This document shows positions 8,870 to 17,906 of a DNA stretch of 64,000 bases, one piece after another. The notes under the pieces were generated by a model. The model was not told the DNA's origin. It did not search any database and was given only the letters and a program-made list of their open reading frames with translations. The translations under genes and the position numbers were made by a program. The stretch is from Streptomyces sp. NBC_00576 (GTDB lineage Bacteria; Actinomycetota; Actinomycetes; Streptomycetales; Streptomycetaceae): contig NZ_CP107780.1 of the NCBI RefSeq assembly GCF_036345175.1, positions 7,378,001 through 7,442,000 on the forward strand, written 5' to 3'. Numbering within the stretch: the stretch's first letter is position 1; each line of letters starts with the position of its first letter.

Positions 8870-9835
8870 TCAGACCTCGTAGAAGCGGCGTACGCGCGCG
8901 TGCACCTCCGCCGGGGCGTTCGTGTGGTCCAGGCCCAGCAGCGCCGCCCCCAGCACAGGCCGTGCCGTCACCACCCGGGCGACGGCCTTGGGTGCCCGGG
9001 CGGCCAGCAGTTCGGTGATGCGGTCCGTCAACCGGGCGTGCTGGGCGGCCAGTACACCCCCGCCCAGCAGAACCGGGGTCTCCTCTTCGAGGAGACCGAG
9101 GCGGCCGAGCGCGACCGCGGCCATGGCCACCACCTCGTCGGCCAGTCGGTCCACCAGCGCACCCGCCACCGGGTCACCGTCCGCCGCCGTGGCGAACAGC
9201 ACCGGCGTCAGCTCATGGCGCCGGGCGTTGTCGACGTCCCCCAGATGCAGGGCCTCGATCAGCGCGTACATGGAGGTGAGCCCGAAGTGGGCGGGCAGGG
9301 CGCAGGCCAGCGCCGTCGGCCCGCCCCGCCCGTCCTCCGCCCGCGCCGCATGCCACATGGCCTCCTCCGCCAGGCCCCAACCGCCGCCCCAGTCACCGGA
9401 GATGCGCCCCAGCGCGGGGAACCGGGCGGTGCGGCCGTCCGGAGTCATCCCGACGCAGTTGATGCCGGCGCCGCAGACGACGGCCACCCCGCGCGGCTCG
9501 GTGATCCCGGCCCGCAGGATCGCGAAGGTGTCGTTGCGTACGTCGACACTGGCGCCCCACGCGCGTGCGTGCAGCGCGGCGGTGAACTGCCGTTCCTCCA
9601 CGGGGAAGTCGGCGTTCGCCAGACAGGCCGATACCCGGTCGACGGATGAGACCCCGGCGGCGGTGAAGGCCTCGGCGACGGCGTCGGACAGGCCGGAGAC
9701 CGCCACGTCCAGCCCGTCGGCCGGCGGCCGGAACCCCCCTCCCCGTGCCGTGGCCAGCACCTCCCCGTCGGCGGCGACCACCGCCACGTCGGTCTTGCTG
9801 TTGCCGGCGTCGACGGCGAGGACGTGTGCGGTCAT
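8870..9835 (-). CDS. csnK: BadF/BadG-type amino-sugar kinase (CsnK-like)
   Basis: The product is 321 aa with the BadF/BadG/BcrA/BcrD ATPase fold used by N-acetylglucosamine and glucosamine kinases. The phosphate-1 loop is VLAVDAGNSKTDVAV at the start, the central motif is GVAVVCGAGINCVG, the ISGDWGGGWGLA segment is typical of the sugar-binding face, and VLLGGGVL is the adenosine motif. It would phosphorylate the amino sugar released by the GH4 enzyme encoded just before it. The start overlaps the GH4 stop as ATGA, so the two are co-translated. It is the last gene of the six-gene operon. The csn name follows gene order and the operator at 15654, as known for the S. coelicolor csnR-K operon. 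Confidence 0.88.
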   Translation of the reverse strand: MTAHVLAVDAGNSKTDVAVVAADGEVLATARGGGFRPPADGLDVAVSGLSDAVAEAFTAAGVSSVDRVSACLANADFPVEERQFTAALHARAWGASVDVRNDTFAILRAGITEPRGVAVVCGAGINCVGMTPDGRTARFPALGRISGDWGGGWGLAEEAMWHAARAEDGRGGPTALACALPAHFGLTSMYALIEALHLGDVDNARRHELTPVLFATAADGDPVAGALVDRLADEVVAMAAVALGRLGLLEEETPVLLGGGVLAAQHARLTDRITELLAARAPKAVARVVTARPVLGAALLGLDHTNAPAEVHARVRRFYEV

Positions 9836-11097
9836 GCCCACGCGAGATGCTCCCGGTTGTGCGCGATCAGGGTGTCGGTCAGGGTGTCCGCGTAGTCGTA
9901 CTGGCCGACGAGCGGATGCGCGAGCAGTGCCCGGAAGACCCGGTTCCGCCCGCCGTGCAGCGCGGCCTCCAGGGCCAGTTCCTCGTAGGCGGTGACATTG
10001 GCGATCAGCCCCGCGTACAGGGGGTCGACAGGCTCGACGGCCAGGGGAATCGCCCCCTGCCGGCCCACTGCGGCCTGCGTCTCGATCACCGCGTCGTCCG
10101 GCAGGAACGGCAGTGTTCCCTTGTTGTACGTGTTCACCACCTGGTAGGGACTGCCGCCCCCGCCCAGCAGCGACGCGGCCAGATCCACCGCCGCCTCCGA
10201 GTAGAAGGCGCCGCCGCGCTTGGCCAGCAGCTCCGGCTTCTCGTCCAGGGCCGGATCGCCGTACATCTGCAGCAGTTCCTTCTCCATCGCCGCCACCTCG
10301 GCCGCCCGGGAGGGTTTGGTGCGTAGCTCCCGTACGACGTTGTCGTGGGCGTAGTAGTAGCGCAGGTAGTAGGAGGGCACCGTCTCCAGACTGTCGAGGA
10401 CGGGACGCGGAAGGTGGAGGTCGTCGGCGATCCGGTCGCCGTGTTCGGCGAGGAGCCGGGGGAGGACGTCCTCGCCCTCGGGGCCGCCCAGGCGGACGCC
10501 CGTCTCCCAGGTGAGGTGGTTGAGGCCCACGTGGTCCAGGTGGATGTCGGCCGGGGTCACCCCCAGCAGGGCGGCGAACTTCCGCTGGAAGCCGATCGCC
10601 ACGTTGCACAGGCCGACCGCCTTGTGGCCGGCCTGGAGGAGGGCGCGGGTGACGATGCCCACCGGGTTGGTGAAGTCGATGATCCAGGCGTCCGGGTTGG
10701 TGCGGCGGACGCGCTCGGCGATGTCCAGGACGACCGGCACCGTGCGCAGCGCCTTGGCGAGACCGCCCGCGCCGGTCGTCTCCTGGCCGACGCAGCCGCA
10801 CTCCAGCGGCCAGGTCTCGTCCTGCTGCCGTGCGGCCTGGCCGCCGACGCGCAGTTGGAGCAGGACGGCGTCGGCGCCCTCGACGCCCTTGTCGAGGTCG
10901 TCGGTCGTGACGATCCGCCCGGGGTGCCCCTGCTTGGCGAAGATGCGCCGGGCGAGCCCGCCGACCAGCTCCAGGCGGTCGGCGGCCGGGTCGACGAGCA
11001 CCAGTTCCTCTATGGGCAGGGTGTCCCGCAATCGCGCGAAACCGTCGATGAGTTCGGGGGTGTAGGTCGAACCGCCGCCGACCACGGTGAGTTTCAT
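9832..11097 (-). CDS. csnH: GH4 family glycosidase (CsnH-like)
   Basis: The product is 421 aa, usual for glycoside hydrolase family 4. These enzymes need NAD and a divalent metal and cleave by a redox-elimination route. Seen directly: the NAD loop VVGGGSTYTPEL at the N-terminus, DFTNPVGIVTRAL, the metal-site Cys in LCNVAIG and the His in LDHVGLNHLTW. Most relatives act on phosphorylated beta-glucosides or related sugars. In this operon a glucosamine-type oligosaccharide is the likely substrate, as inferred from the ABC importer and amino-sugar kinase next to it. It follows the second permease after 7 bases and overlaps the kinase start. Confidence 0.9.
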   Translation of the reverse strand: MKLTVVGGGSTYTPELIDGFARLRDTLPIEELVLVDPAADRLELVGGLARRIFAKQGHPGRIVTTDDLDKGVEGADAVLLQLRVGGQAARQQDETWPLECGCVGQETTGAGGLAKALRTVPVVLDIAERVRRTNPDAWIIDFTNPVGIVTRALLQAGHKAVGLCNVAIGFQRKFAALLGVTPADIHLDHVGLNHLTWETGVRLGGPEGEDVLPRLLAEHGDRIADDLHLPRPVLDSLETVPSYYLRYYYAHDNVVRELRTKPSRAAEVAAMEKELLQMYGDPALDEKPELLAKRGGAFYSEAAVDLAASLLGGGGSPYQVVNTYNKGTLPFLPDDAVIETQAAVGRQGAIPLAVEPVDPLYAGLIANVTAYEELALEAALHGGRNRVFRALLAHPLVGQYDYADTLTDTLIAHNREHLAWA

Positions 11098-11104
11098 ATC
11101 AGGA

Positions 11105-12025
11105 TCAACCCTTCACGCCGGTCAGAGTGACGCCTTCGACGAACGCCTTCTGGGCGAAGAAGAACACGAGGAGCACGGGGGCCAGGACCAGCACGGTGGC
11201 CGCCATGGTGAGGTTCCAGTCGGTGTGGTGGGCGCCCTTGAAGGACTCCAGGCCGTAGGACAGGGTCCACGCGCCCGGGTTCTCGGAGGCGTAGATCTGG
11301 GGGCCGAAGTAGTCGTTCCAGGCGTTGAAGAACTGGAAGAGGGCGATGGCCGCGATGCCGGGTTTCGCCATCGGCAGGATGACCTTCAGCAGGGTGCGCA
11401 GATCGCCGCAGCCGTCCACCTTCGCCGCGTCCAGGTACTCGTTGGGGATGGTCATCAGGAACTGGCGCAGCAGGAAGATCGAGAACGCGTCGCCGAACGC
11501 CAGCGGGATGATCATCGGCCACAGCGTGCCGGACAGGTCGAGCTGCTTCGCCCAGAACAGGTACATCGGGATGACGACCACCTGGGGAGGCAGCATCATC
11601 ATCGAGATCACCAGCATGAGTGTCAGATTCCGGCCCCGGAAGCGGAACTTGGCGAGCGCGTACGCCACGGGGACGGACGAGACGACGACCAGGACGGTGC
11701 CCAGTCCGGCGTAGATCAGGGTGTTCTTCCACCAGGTGAGGAAGCCGGGGGTGTCGAAGACCTTGCGGTAGTTGGACCATTCCCAGGTGTGCGGGATCAG
11801 GTCCCGGCTGAGTGCCTGCGAGTCGCTCATCAGCGAGGTCAGGAACACGAACACGAAGGGCAGGGTGAAGAAGAGGGCCGCCGCGACGCCGAGGGAGTGG
11901 ACGGCGATCCATTCCAGGAACGCCTTTCGGCGGGCCGTGCGCTCGGCGGGCGAGGGGGAGACCGGGGTTTTCAACTCCACGGGCCGTTCCAGTACTTGAG
12001 CCATGTCCTGGGCCATGTCAGTCAC
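11105..12025 (-). CDS. csnG: Carbohydrate ABC transporter permease (MalG type)
   Basis: The product is 306 aa with six predicted membrane helices (first near 45-65) and the cytoplasmic EAA loop EYLDAAKVDGCGDLRTLLKVILPMAKPG, the contact site for the ATPase. It belongs to the MalG/CUT1 family. Its start overlaps the end of the other permease by 8 bases. No ATPase gene is present in the operon; in Streptomyces many CUT1 importers share the multitasking ATPase MsiK encoded elsewhere, so an external ATPase is expected. The substrate is inferred from the operon as chitosan-type oligosaccharide. Gene letter assigned by operon position and less certain than the family. Confidence 0.9.
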   Translation of the reverse strand: MTDMAQDMAQVLERPVELKTPVSPSPAERTARRKAFLEWIAVHSLGVAAALFFTLPFVFVFLTSLMSDSQALSRDLIPHTWEWSNYRKVFDTPGFLTWWKNTLIYAGLGTVLVVVSSVPVAYALAKFRFRGRNLTLMLVISMMMLPPQVVVIPMYLFWAKQLDLSGTLWPMIIPLAFGDAFSIFLLRQFLMTIPNEYLDAAKVDGCGDLRTLLKVILPMAKPGIAAIALFQFFNAWNDYFGPQIYASENPGAWTLSYGLESFKGAHHTDWNLTMAATVLVLAPVLLVFFFAQKAFVEGVTLTGVKG

Positions 12026-12962
12026 CTGCCTGGATGAGACCGCCGCGGCGTCGCATCAACAGCGCGGTGAACGCCATCGACAGGGCGAACAGGACCAGGG
12101 CGACGACACAGGCGGAGCCGTAGTCGAAGCGCTGGAAGCCGAGGTTGTAGACGAGTTGGGGGAGGGTGAGGGTGGAGTACTCGGGGTAGCCGGGTTGGAA
12201 ACTGGTGCCCGCGCCCTGGATCACGCCCGAGGCGACCTTTCCGGCCACGAGTGGCTGGGTGTAGCACTGCATCGCCGCGATCACGCCCGTGACGACCGCG
12301 AACATGATGATCGGCGAGATGTTGGGCAGCGTGACGAACCGGAACCGCTGCCAGGCCGACGCGCCGTCCAGTTGCGCCGCCTCGTACTGCTCCTTCGGAA
12401 CGTCGAGCAGCGCGGCCATGAAGATGACCATCAGGTCGCCGACGCCCCACAGGAACATCAGGGTGAGCGCCGGCTTCGACCAACTGGGGTCGTTGAACCA
12501 GCCCGGCGCCGGGATGCCGATGCTCTCCAGCATGGAGTTGACCGGTCCCGTACCGGGGTTGAGGAGGAACGCGAACGCCATGGTCGCGGCGACCGGCGGG
12601 GCGAGGTAGGGCAGGTAGAAGAGGGTGCGGAAGACGCCCGTACCCGTCTTGATCTTCGTGATGAGCATGCCGATCCCCAGCCCGAACAGGACGCGGAGGG
12701 TCACCATGATCACGACCAGCCACAGGGTGTTGCGCAGGGCGGGCCAGAAGAAGGGGTAGGACTCGAAGACGTACTTCCAGTTCTTCGTCCCGACCCAGGT
12801 CGGCGGCTTGAAGCCGTCGTAGTGCATGAACGAGAAGTAGACCGTCGAGATCATCGGGTACGCGAAGAAGACCGTGAAGCCGATCAGCCAGGGCGAGAGG
12901 AAGGCGAGGGTGCGCAGCCTCGAACGCCGGTGCTTCGCCCGCAGGGTGTAGGTGGCGGCCAT
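12018..12962 (-). CDS. csnF: Carbohydrate ABC transporter permease (MalF type)
   Basis: The product is 314 aa, MalF/CUT1 family, with six membrane helices starting at LAFLSPWLIGFTVFFAYPM and an EAA loop EQYEAAQLDGASAWQRFRFVTLP. I chose ATG 12962, two bases after the stop of the binding-protein gene; the open frame continues upstream but is overlap with that gene. It forms the membrane channel with the following permease. Substrate and gene letter are inferred from the csn-like operon context. Confidence 0.9.
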   Translation of the reverse strand: MAATYTLRAKHRRSRLRTLAFLSPWLIGFTVFFAYPMISTVYFSFMHYDGFKPPTWVGTKNWKYVFESYPFFWPALRNTLWLVVIMVTLRVLFGLGIGMLITKIKTGTGVFRTLFYLPYLAPPVAATMAFAFLLNPGTGPVNSMLESIGIPAPGWFNDPSWSKPALTLMFLWGVGDLMVIFMAALLDVPKEQYEAAQLDGASAWQRFRFVTLPNISPIIMFAVVTGVIAAMQCYTQPLVAGKVASGVIQGAGTSFQPGYPEYSTLTLPQLVYNLGFQRFDYGSACVVALVLFALSMAFTALLMRRRGGLIQAGD

Positions 12963-12964
12963 GG

Positions 12965-14302
12965 CTACTTCGCCTGCGCGATGTCCGTGTCGATCTGCGC
13001 CGCCGCCTTCTTCAGGCCCGCCTGCAGGTCGGTGACCTTGCCGCTCTCGTAGTCGTAGCCGAGCTGCTGGATGGTGGTGAGGTAGACGCCACCGTTGATC
13101 GAGGCCGGCGAGGTGGACGAGTCGGGGTTCGCGGCGATGTCGAGGAAGGTCTTGAAGCGCGGGTCGTACTTCAGCTTCGGGGACTTCAGCGCCGCGAGCG
13201 TGGAGGGCACGTTGTGGATCGCGTTGGAGAAGCCGACCACCGCGTCCGTGTCCGTGGTGATGTACTTCACCAGTTCCCAGGCCGCGTTCTGCTTCTTGCT
13301 GGTGGCGGCGATACCGGCGATGGTCCCGGTGATGTAGCCCTTGCCGTACTGGTCGGCCTGGTCGTCGGGTACGGGCAGCGGGGCGACGCCGATCTCGAAG
13401 TCGGGCTTCGCGTCCAGCGCCATGCCCAGGCGCCACTCGCCGTCCATCTGCATGGCCACCTGGCCGGTCTGGAAGGGGTGCTTGGGGCCCCACTCGTCAC
13501 CGAGTCCCGAGCGGAACTTCTCCAGCTTCTTGAAGCCGCCGAGGTCGTCGACGAGCTTCTTCTGCACGGCGAAGGCACCGGCCACGGCCGGGTCGGTGGC
13601 GATCGTCGACTTCCCGGACGCGTCGAAGTACGTCGGCCCGAACTGGCCCATGTAGTGGTCGGTGGTCGTCTCCCAGCCGTGGTAGTCCGGCATGAAACCG
13701 AGCTGCTTGTACGTGTCGCCCTGGGGAACCGTCAGCTTCTTGGCGTCGGCCTCGAACTCGGACCAGGTCTTCGGCGGGCTGGTGATCCCGGCCTTCTGGA
13801 AGGCGGTCTTGTTGTAGTAGAGGCCGTACGCGTCGCCAAGGAGCGGGACGGCGCAGCGGTTGCCGTCGTACTGGGTGTACTCGCTCATCGCCTTCGGGAA
13901 GGTCGTCGCCGGGTCGATGCCGGCCTTCTCGAAGAGCGGGTTCAGGTCGACCAGCGCGCCCGACGAGCAGAACTTGCCGACGCCGTTGGTGGTGAACGAC
14001 GAGATCACGTCGGGTGCCTTGCTGCCGCCCGCGCGCAGCGCCTGGTTCATCTTGTCGTCGGTCATGTTGCCGACGACATTCACATGGATGTTGGGGTGGG
14101 CCTTCTCGAAGCCGGCGATCAGCGCTTTCACGCCCGCCACCTCGTTCGGCGCGCTCCAGGCGTGCCAGAAGGTGATGGTCGTGTCCTTGGAGGCGTCGTC
14201 CTCCGCGCCCGATGACGACTGGCCCGTACAGGCCGTGGCGAGGAGGGCTGTCGAGGCGGAAACGGCGAGTGCGGCGGCGACTTTTCTTGATATTCCGGGC
14301 AT
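12965..14302 (-). CDS. csnE: Sugar-binding lipoprotein of the csn-type importer
   Basis: The product is 445 aa. A signal peptide ends in the lipobox LLATAC (about residues 20-25), and the mature part is a type 1 extracellular binding domain (TITFWHAWSAPNEVAGVKAL, VPLLGDAYGLYYNKTAF, FQTGQVAMQMDGEWRLG). It would catch oligosaccharides outside the cell and deliver them to the two permeases. The ATG at 14302 follows GGGAGA; the longer open frame upstream runs through the repressor gene on the same strand and is not coding. It follows the ROK regulator by 71 bases. Confidence 0.92.
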   Translation of the reverse strand: MPGISRKVAAALAVSASTALLATACTGQSSSGAEDDASKDTTITFWHAWSAPNEVAGVKALIAGFEKAHPNIHVNVVGNMTDDKMNQALRAGGSKAPDVISSFTTNGVGKFCSSGALVDLNPLFEKAGIDPATTFPKAMSEYTQYDGNRCAVPLLGDAYGLYYNKTAFQKAGITSPPKTWSEFEADAKKLTVPQGDTYKQLGFMPDYHGWETTTDHYMGQFGPTYFDASGKSTIATDPAVAGAFAVQKKLVDDLGGFKKLEKFRSGLGDEWGPKHPFQTGQVAMQMDGEWRLGMALDAKPDFEIGVAPLPVPDDQADQYGKGYITGTIAGIAATSKKQNAAWELVKYITTDTDAVVGFSNAIHNVPSTLAALKSPKLKYDPRFKTFLDIAANPDSSTSPASINGGVYLTTIQQLGYDYESGKVTDLQAGLKKAAAQIDTDIAQAK

Positions 14303-14373
14303 GGCGAGGTCTCCCAGGGAAGGGCGTGGCAGGGCAGGGGACTGGTGAGGGGCGGAACAGGAAGTGCGGGTGC

Positions 14374-15585
14374 TCAGCGGGAGGTGTCGAAGACCTCGTC
14401 GCGGGTGGTCGCGAGGGCGCTCTCCAGCGCGCCCCGCAGCACGGGGTGTTCGCGTACGTCGCCCACGACCAGCCGGGGCCGGGCCGCGGCCAGTTCCTCC
14501 AGCTCGGCCTGGACCAGACCGCGCAGGGGTTCGCCGCCCGCGGTCAGGGAGGCGCCGCTGAGGACGACGAGTTCGGGGTCGAGGACGGAGACGAGCGAGG
14601 CCAGACCGGTGGCCAGGCCGGTCGCGTACGTTTCGAGGAGCCGCCGGTGCGGGCCCGCGTTGATGTCGGCGGCCTGGGCGACGAGGGCGGCTGCGACCTC
14701 GGCGTACGGGCCGTTCGGGACGGGGCTGATGTCCAGCTCGCGGGCGAGCCGGGGAATGACCTGCGAACCGGCGAGCTCCTGGTAGCCGCCGCTGCCGGTT
14801 CTGCTGACCTGCCGGACGAGGGGTGTGCCCGGCACGGGCAGGAAGCCGACCTCGCCGGCGCCGCCGGTCCAGCCGCGGTGCAGCCGGCCGCCGAGGACGA
14901 GCGCGGCGCCGAGTCCGCCCTCGTTCCACAGGAGGACGAAGTCGTCGTGTCCTCTGGCCGCACCGAGTTGTTGTTCGGCGATGGCGACGAGGTTCACGTC
15001 GTTCTCGTACTCCACCGGCATCGGGAGCGCGGCGGCGAGTTCGTCGAGGAGGGCGGGGGAGTGCCAGCCCGGGAGGTGGGCGGCGTAGCGCAGCCGGCCG
15101 GTGCCCGGGTCGAACGCGCCGGGCGTTCCGATGACGAGCCGCCGCAGGTCGCCCCGGGCCAGTCCCGCCGCCTTGACGGCACCGTCCAGGGCGTCGGTGA
15201 CCTGTTGGACGACGGGCCGCGCCGGGCGTTTGCCGGGGGTGAGCAGTTCGAACTCGCCCACGGTCCGGCCGGTGATGTCGGCGACGGCGGCGAGGACGCG
15301 TTCGGGGGTGACGTCGAGTCCGGCGGCGTACGCGGCGGTCGGGTTGACCTCGTACAGCTGGGCGTTGGGGCCGGGTCGGCCCTCGCTGGTGCCGGTCGCC
15401 AGCACGAGTCCCGCCGCTTCCAGGCGGGCGAGGAGCTGTGAGGCGGTCGGCTTGGAGAGGCCGGTGAGCTTGCCGATCCGGGTGCGGGACAGAGGGCCGT
15501 GCTCCAGGAGGAGGTCCAGGGCGGCCCGGTCGTTCATGGCGCGCAGGACGCGGGGAGTGCCTGGCGTGCCTGCGGTTCCTGCCAT
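14374..15585 (-). CDS. csnR: ROK family transcriptional repressor (CsnR-like)
   Basis: The product is 403 aa. An N-terminal winged helix-turn-helix (LLEHGPLSRTRIGKLTGLSKPTASQLLARLEAAG, about 20-55) precedes a ROK sugar-kinase-like domain. The ROK signature appears as GWTGGAGEVGFLPV, but the usual Cys-rich zinc motif is degraded to a Ser/Arg/Gly stretch, unlike the second ROK protein in this window (51006-52292). It is first in the operon with importer, glycosidase and kinase. In S. coelicolor the related CsnR represses its own operon and is released by chitosan oligosaccharides; the operator upstream here fits that family. Autoregulation is therefore likely. Confidence 0.88.
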   Translation of the reverse strand: MAGTAGTPGTPRVLRAMNDRAALDLLLEHGPLSRTRIGKLTGLSKPTASQLLARLEAAGLVLATGTSEGRPGPNAQLYEVNPTAAYAAGLDVTPERVLAAVADITGRTVGEFELLTPGKRPARPVVQQVTDALDGAVKAAGLARGDLRRLVIGTPGAFDPGTGRLRYAAHLPGWHSPALLDELAAALPMPVEYENDVNLVAIAEQQLGAARGHDDFVLLWNEGGLGAALVLGGRLHRGWTGGAGEVGFLPVPGTPLVRQVSRTGSGGYQELAGSQVIPRLARELDISPVPNGPYAEVAAALVAQAADINAGPHRRLLETYATGLATGLASLVSVLDPELVVLSGASLTAGGEPLRGLVQAELEELAAARPRLVVGDVREHPVLRGALESALATTRDEVFDTSR

Positions 15586-15653
15586 GGGTCTGCACCTGCC
15601 TTTCCGTCGCCCAGTTTTCCACGGTCACCGGTAGTGGTTTTTCCACGATGACT

Positions 15654-15672
15654 GTTAGGAAGGTTTCCTATC
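15654..15672. promoter_or_regulatory. Probable CsnR/ROK operator
   Basis: The 19-base sequence GTTAGGAAGGTTTCCTATC is a near-perfect inverted repeat (AGGAA-GGT-TTCCT core) lying 69 bases upstream of the ROK gene start. It closely matches the operator type I recall for CsnR, with TTAGGAAA and TTTCCTAA arms. It is placed to repress the whole csn-like operon. Confidence 0.75.
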
Positions 15673-15730
15673 GGATGGCGAGAAGATAGAACCGGACCAA
15701 GGGGGACGTCAAGGGGCAATGGGCAATGAA

Positions 15731-15769
15731 GAGAGGCGGCGCCCCCGAATCGGGGACGCCGCCTCTCTC
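15731..15769 (-). terminator. Hairpin terminator after the MscS gene
   Basis: GAGAGGCGGCG pairs with CGCCGCCTCTC around an inner CCCC/GGGG stem, forming a long GC-rich hairpin 29 bases past the mscS-type stop codon. It also insulates that gene from the csn-like operon promoter downstream. Confidence 0.8.
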
Positions 15770-15797
15770 GTACAGGCTGCTTCGGGTCGTGTACCGC

Positions 15798-16892
15798 CTA
15801 CCGGACGGGCCGGGCCGGTGCGATCGGGGTCGCCGCCTCCGCCTGGGGGGAGGCGGTGTTCGAGTACACCGAGGGGGCCGCGACCGCCGCCGCCGGGTCC
15901 ACGGTCGGATCCTCCTCCGGGATGACCGTGGTGCCGCCCACGATGCGGATGCCCGCCGCGTCCAGGGCCCGCTTGGCGCGCCAGCGCAGTTCGCGCTCCA
16001 CCGTCAGGGACTTGCCCGGCATCGTCTTCGCCGAGAGCCGGACGACCATCGAGTCCAGCAGCACGCTGTCCAGGCCCAGGCTCTCGATCGGGCCCCACAG
16101 CAGCTCGTTCCAGGGCTCTTCCCGGCTCATCTTCTCGCCGACCTCGGCGAGCGTCGCCTTCAGTCGGTCCAGGTCCACGTCCGCGCTCACGGTCACGTCG
16201 ACGCCGGCCGTCGCCCAGCCCTGCGAGAGGTTGCCGATGCGCTTGACCTCGCCGTTTCGCACGTACCAGATCTCGCCCTGGTCGCCGCGCAGCTTCGTCA
16301 CCCGCAGGCCCACCTCGATCACCTCGCCCGAGGCGACCCCCGCGTCGATCGTGTCCCCGACGCCGTACTGGTCCTCAAGGATCATGAACACGCCGGACAG
16401 GAAGTCCGTCACCAGGTTGCGGGCGCCGAAACCGATCGCCACGCCCGCGACACCGGCGGAGGCGAGCAGCGGGGCGAGGTTGATCTCGAACGTGCCGAGG
16501 ACCATCAGGGCGGCCGTGCCCATGATCAGGAAACTCGCCACCGACTTCAGCACCGAGCCGATCGCCTGCGAACGCTGGCGACGCCGCTCCACGTTCACCA
16601 GCAGACCGCTGAACGCCGTGCCGTCCACCGCCTGCGCGGTGCGGTTCATGCGATCTATGAGCTTGGTGATCGCCCGCCGCAACGTCATTCTCAGCACCGC
16701 CGCGATCACCACGATCAGCAGGACCCGCAGTCCGATCGACAGCCAGGTCGACCAGTTCTGCTCGACCCAGCTCGCGGCGTTGGTCGCGCGCTCCTGGGCG
16801 TCCTGGAGCGACGGGACCAGCGCGGTCGGTGACTCCGAGGGAGTCGGTGACGGGGTGGAACCGGCGGCCAGTAGGACGACGGGCAAGGACAC
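15798..16892 (-). CDS. MscS family mechanosensitive channel
   Basis: The product is 364 aa. A Ser/Pro-rich extracytoplasmic start is followed by membrane helices near 48-68, 118-140 and 143-165. The pore-lining region is APLLASAGVAGVAIGFGARNLVTDFLSGVFMILEDQYGVGD, with the Gly/Ala packing typical of MscS, and the beta domain follows (IDAGVASGEVIEVGLRVTKLRGDQGEIWYVRNGEV). Such channels open under membrane tension and protect against osmotic downshock. It is a single-gene unit on the minus strand with a hairpin after it, divergent from the HNH gene. Confidence 0.92.
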   Translation of the reverse strand: MSLPVVLLAAGSTPSPTPSESPTALVPSLQDAQERATNAASWVEQNWSTWLSIGLRVLLIVVIAAVLRMTLRRAITKLIDRMNRTAQAVDGTAFSGLLVNVERRRQRSQAIGSVLKSVASFLIMGTAALMVLGTFEINLAPLLASAGVAGVAIGFGARNLVTDFLSGVFMILEDQYGVGDTIDAGVASGEVIEVGLRVTKLRGDQGEIWYVRNGEVKRIGNLSQGWATAGVDVTVSADVDLDRLKATLAEVGEKMSREEPWNELLWGPIESLGLDSVLLDSMVVRLSAKTMPGKSLTVERELRWRAKRALDAAGIRIVGGTTVIPEEDPTVDPAAAVAAPSVYSNTASPQAEAATPIAPARPVR

Positions 16893-17227
16893 GGCGGGAA
16901 CCTCCAGAGCGGCCTGCCCCCGGTACGGATGGCTACGTCGGTCAGCTCGACGTCGAGCTTGTGGTTCAGGTCACGGAAAGGTCACCGGAAGGGCAGAACC
17001 ACCACACTAACGGGGGAGCGTGTGGGGATCGGCGCCATGTTCGAGGGAGAGACCGTGCCCACCTGGGGATGAAGAGGGTGTGGTCCCGGGGCATGACACA
17101 AGGTGTGGTCGAAAACACTCCCAGCCCGTTACCGGGACGTGGTGGCGCTGCCGCCAGGCGAGAGGGGAGACTGACTACAGATCGTCCCGGCGCGAGCCAC
17201 GCGCCGCCGACGCCCAAGGAGGCATCC
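16893..17227. other. Divergent intergenic region, 335 bases
   Basis: This gap separates the minus-strand channel gene from the plus-strand HNH gene, so it must hold both promoters. Short open frames cross it but lack good starts. I see no convincing promoter boxes or RNA structure apart from the AAGGAGG ribosome site of the HNH gene at its right end. Confidence 0.5.
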
Positions 17228-17764
17228 GTGCCGCATGTCCTGGTACTCAACGCGTCGTACGAGCCACTCGGCGTCGTACCGCTCCGCCGCGCGCTCGTCC
17301 TCGTCCTGGAGAACAAGGCAGTCTCCCTGGAGGAATCGGGCGCCTTCATGCACAGCGCGACCGTTACTGTCCCCGCACCCAGCGTGGTCCGGCTGAAGAG
17401 GTTCGTCCGGGTTCCTTACCGGGGGCCCGTTCCACTGACCCGTAGGGCACTGTTCGCCCGCGATGGCGGCCGGTGCATGTACTGCGGCGCCGCCGCGACC
17501 AGCGTCGACCACGTCATCCCACGTTCCCGAGGCGGCCAGCACCGCTGGGACAACGTGGTGGCGTCGTGCCGTCGCTGCAACCACACCAAGGCGGACCGCC
17601 ATCTCTTCGAGATCGGCTGGCGGCTGCGCCACAAACCCGCCCCGCCCACCGGCCTCGCCTGGCGCATCATCGGCACCGGGCACCGGGACCCGCGCTGGCT
17701 GCCATACCTGCAGCCGTACGGCGCGGATGACGCGATGGCCCGGATCGACGGCATCTCAGCCTGA
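17228..17764 (+). CDS. HNH endonuclease family protein
   Basis: The product is 178 aa. The start is GTG 17228, with AAGGAGG six bases upstream; the longer open frame is non-coding leader. The N-terminal half (VLVLNASYEPLGVVPLRRALVLVLENKAV) is a segment conserved in bacterial HNH proteins of this size. The HNH module follows: CMYCG, DHVIPRSRGGQHRWDN and CRRCNHTKAD, giving two Cys pairs for structural zinc plus the catalytic DH and N. It is probably a housekeeping nuclease of unknown target; no methylase or restriction partner is nearby. Confidence 0.9.
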   Translation: MPHVLVLNASYEPLGVVPLRRALVLVLENKAVSLEESGAFMHSATVTVPAPSVVRLKRFVRVPYRGPVPLTRRALFARDGGRCMYCGAAATSVDHVIPRSRGGQHRWDNVVASCRRCNHTKADRHLFEIGWRLRHKPAPPTGLAWRIIGTGHRDPRWLPYLQPYGADDAMARIDGISA

Positions 17765-17810
17765 CGTCCGGGCTTTCGTATACCTGAATATCCTGAATAT
17801 CGAGAACCAG

Positions 17811-17836
17811 TACCCGCACGCGTGTACGGGTTTTTC
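17811..17836 (+). terminator. Rho-independent terminator after the HNH gene
   Basis: ACCCG and CGGGT arms around CACGCGTGTA are followed by a T run (GGGTTTTTCG), oriented for plus-strand transcription and located 47 bases after the HNH stop codon. Confidence 0.6.
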
Positions 17837-17851
17837 GTACGGTACGGATGA

Positions 17852-17890
17852 GATCCGGCCCCGGGAACCCCCGTTCCCCAGGGCCGGATC
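17852..17890 (-). terminator. Hairpin terminator after the ABC exporter operon
   Basis: GATCCGGCCC at 17852-17861 pairs perfectly with GGGCCGGATC at 17881-17890. It lies 17 bases past the stop of the FtsX-like permease gene on the minus strand. Confidence 0.7.
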
Positions 17891-17906
17891 GCTCATGCCC
17901 GGCCGC

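Noticed and set aside
6848..9649. 933-aa plus-strand open frame across glnH, glnX and csnK
   Set aside because: It crosses several real minus-strand genes and an intergenic gap, with composition typical of GC shadows.
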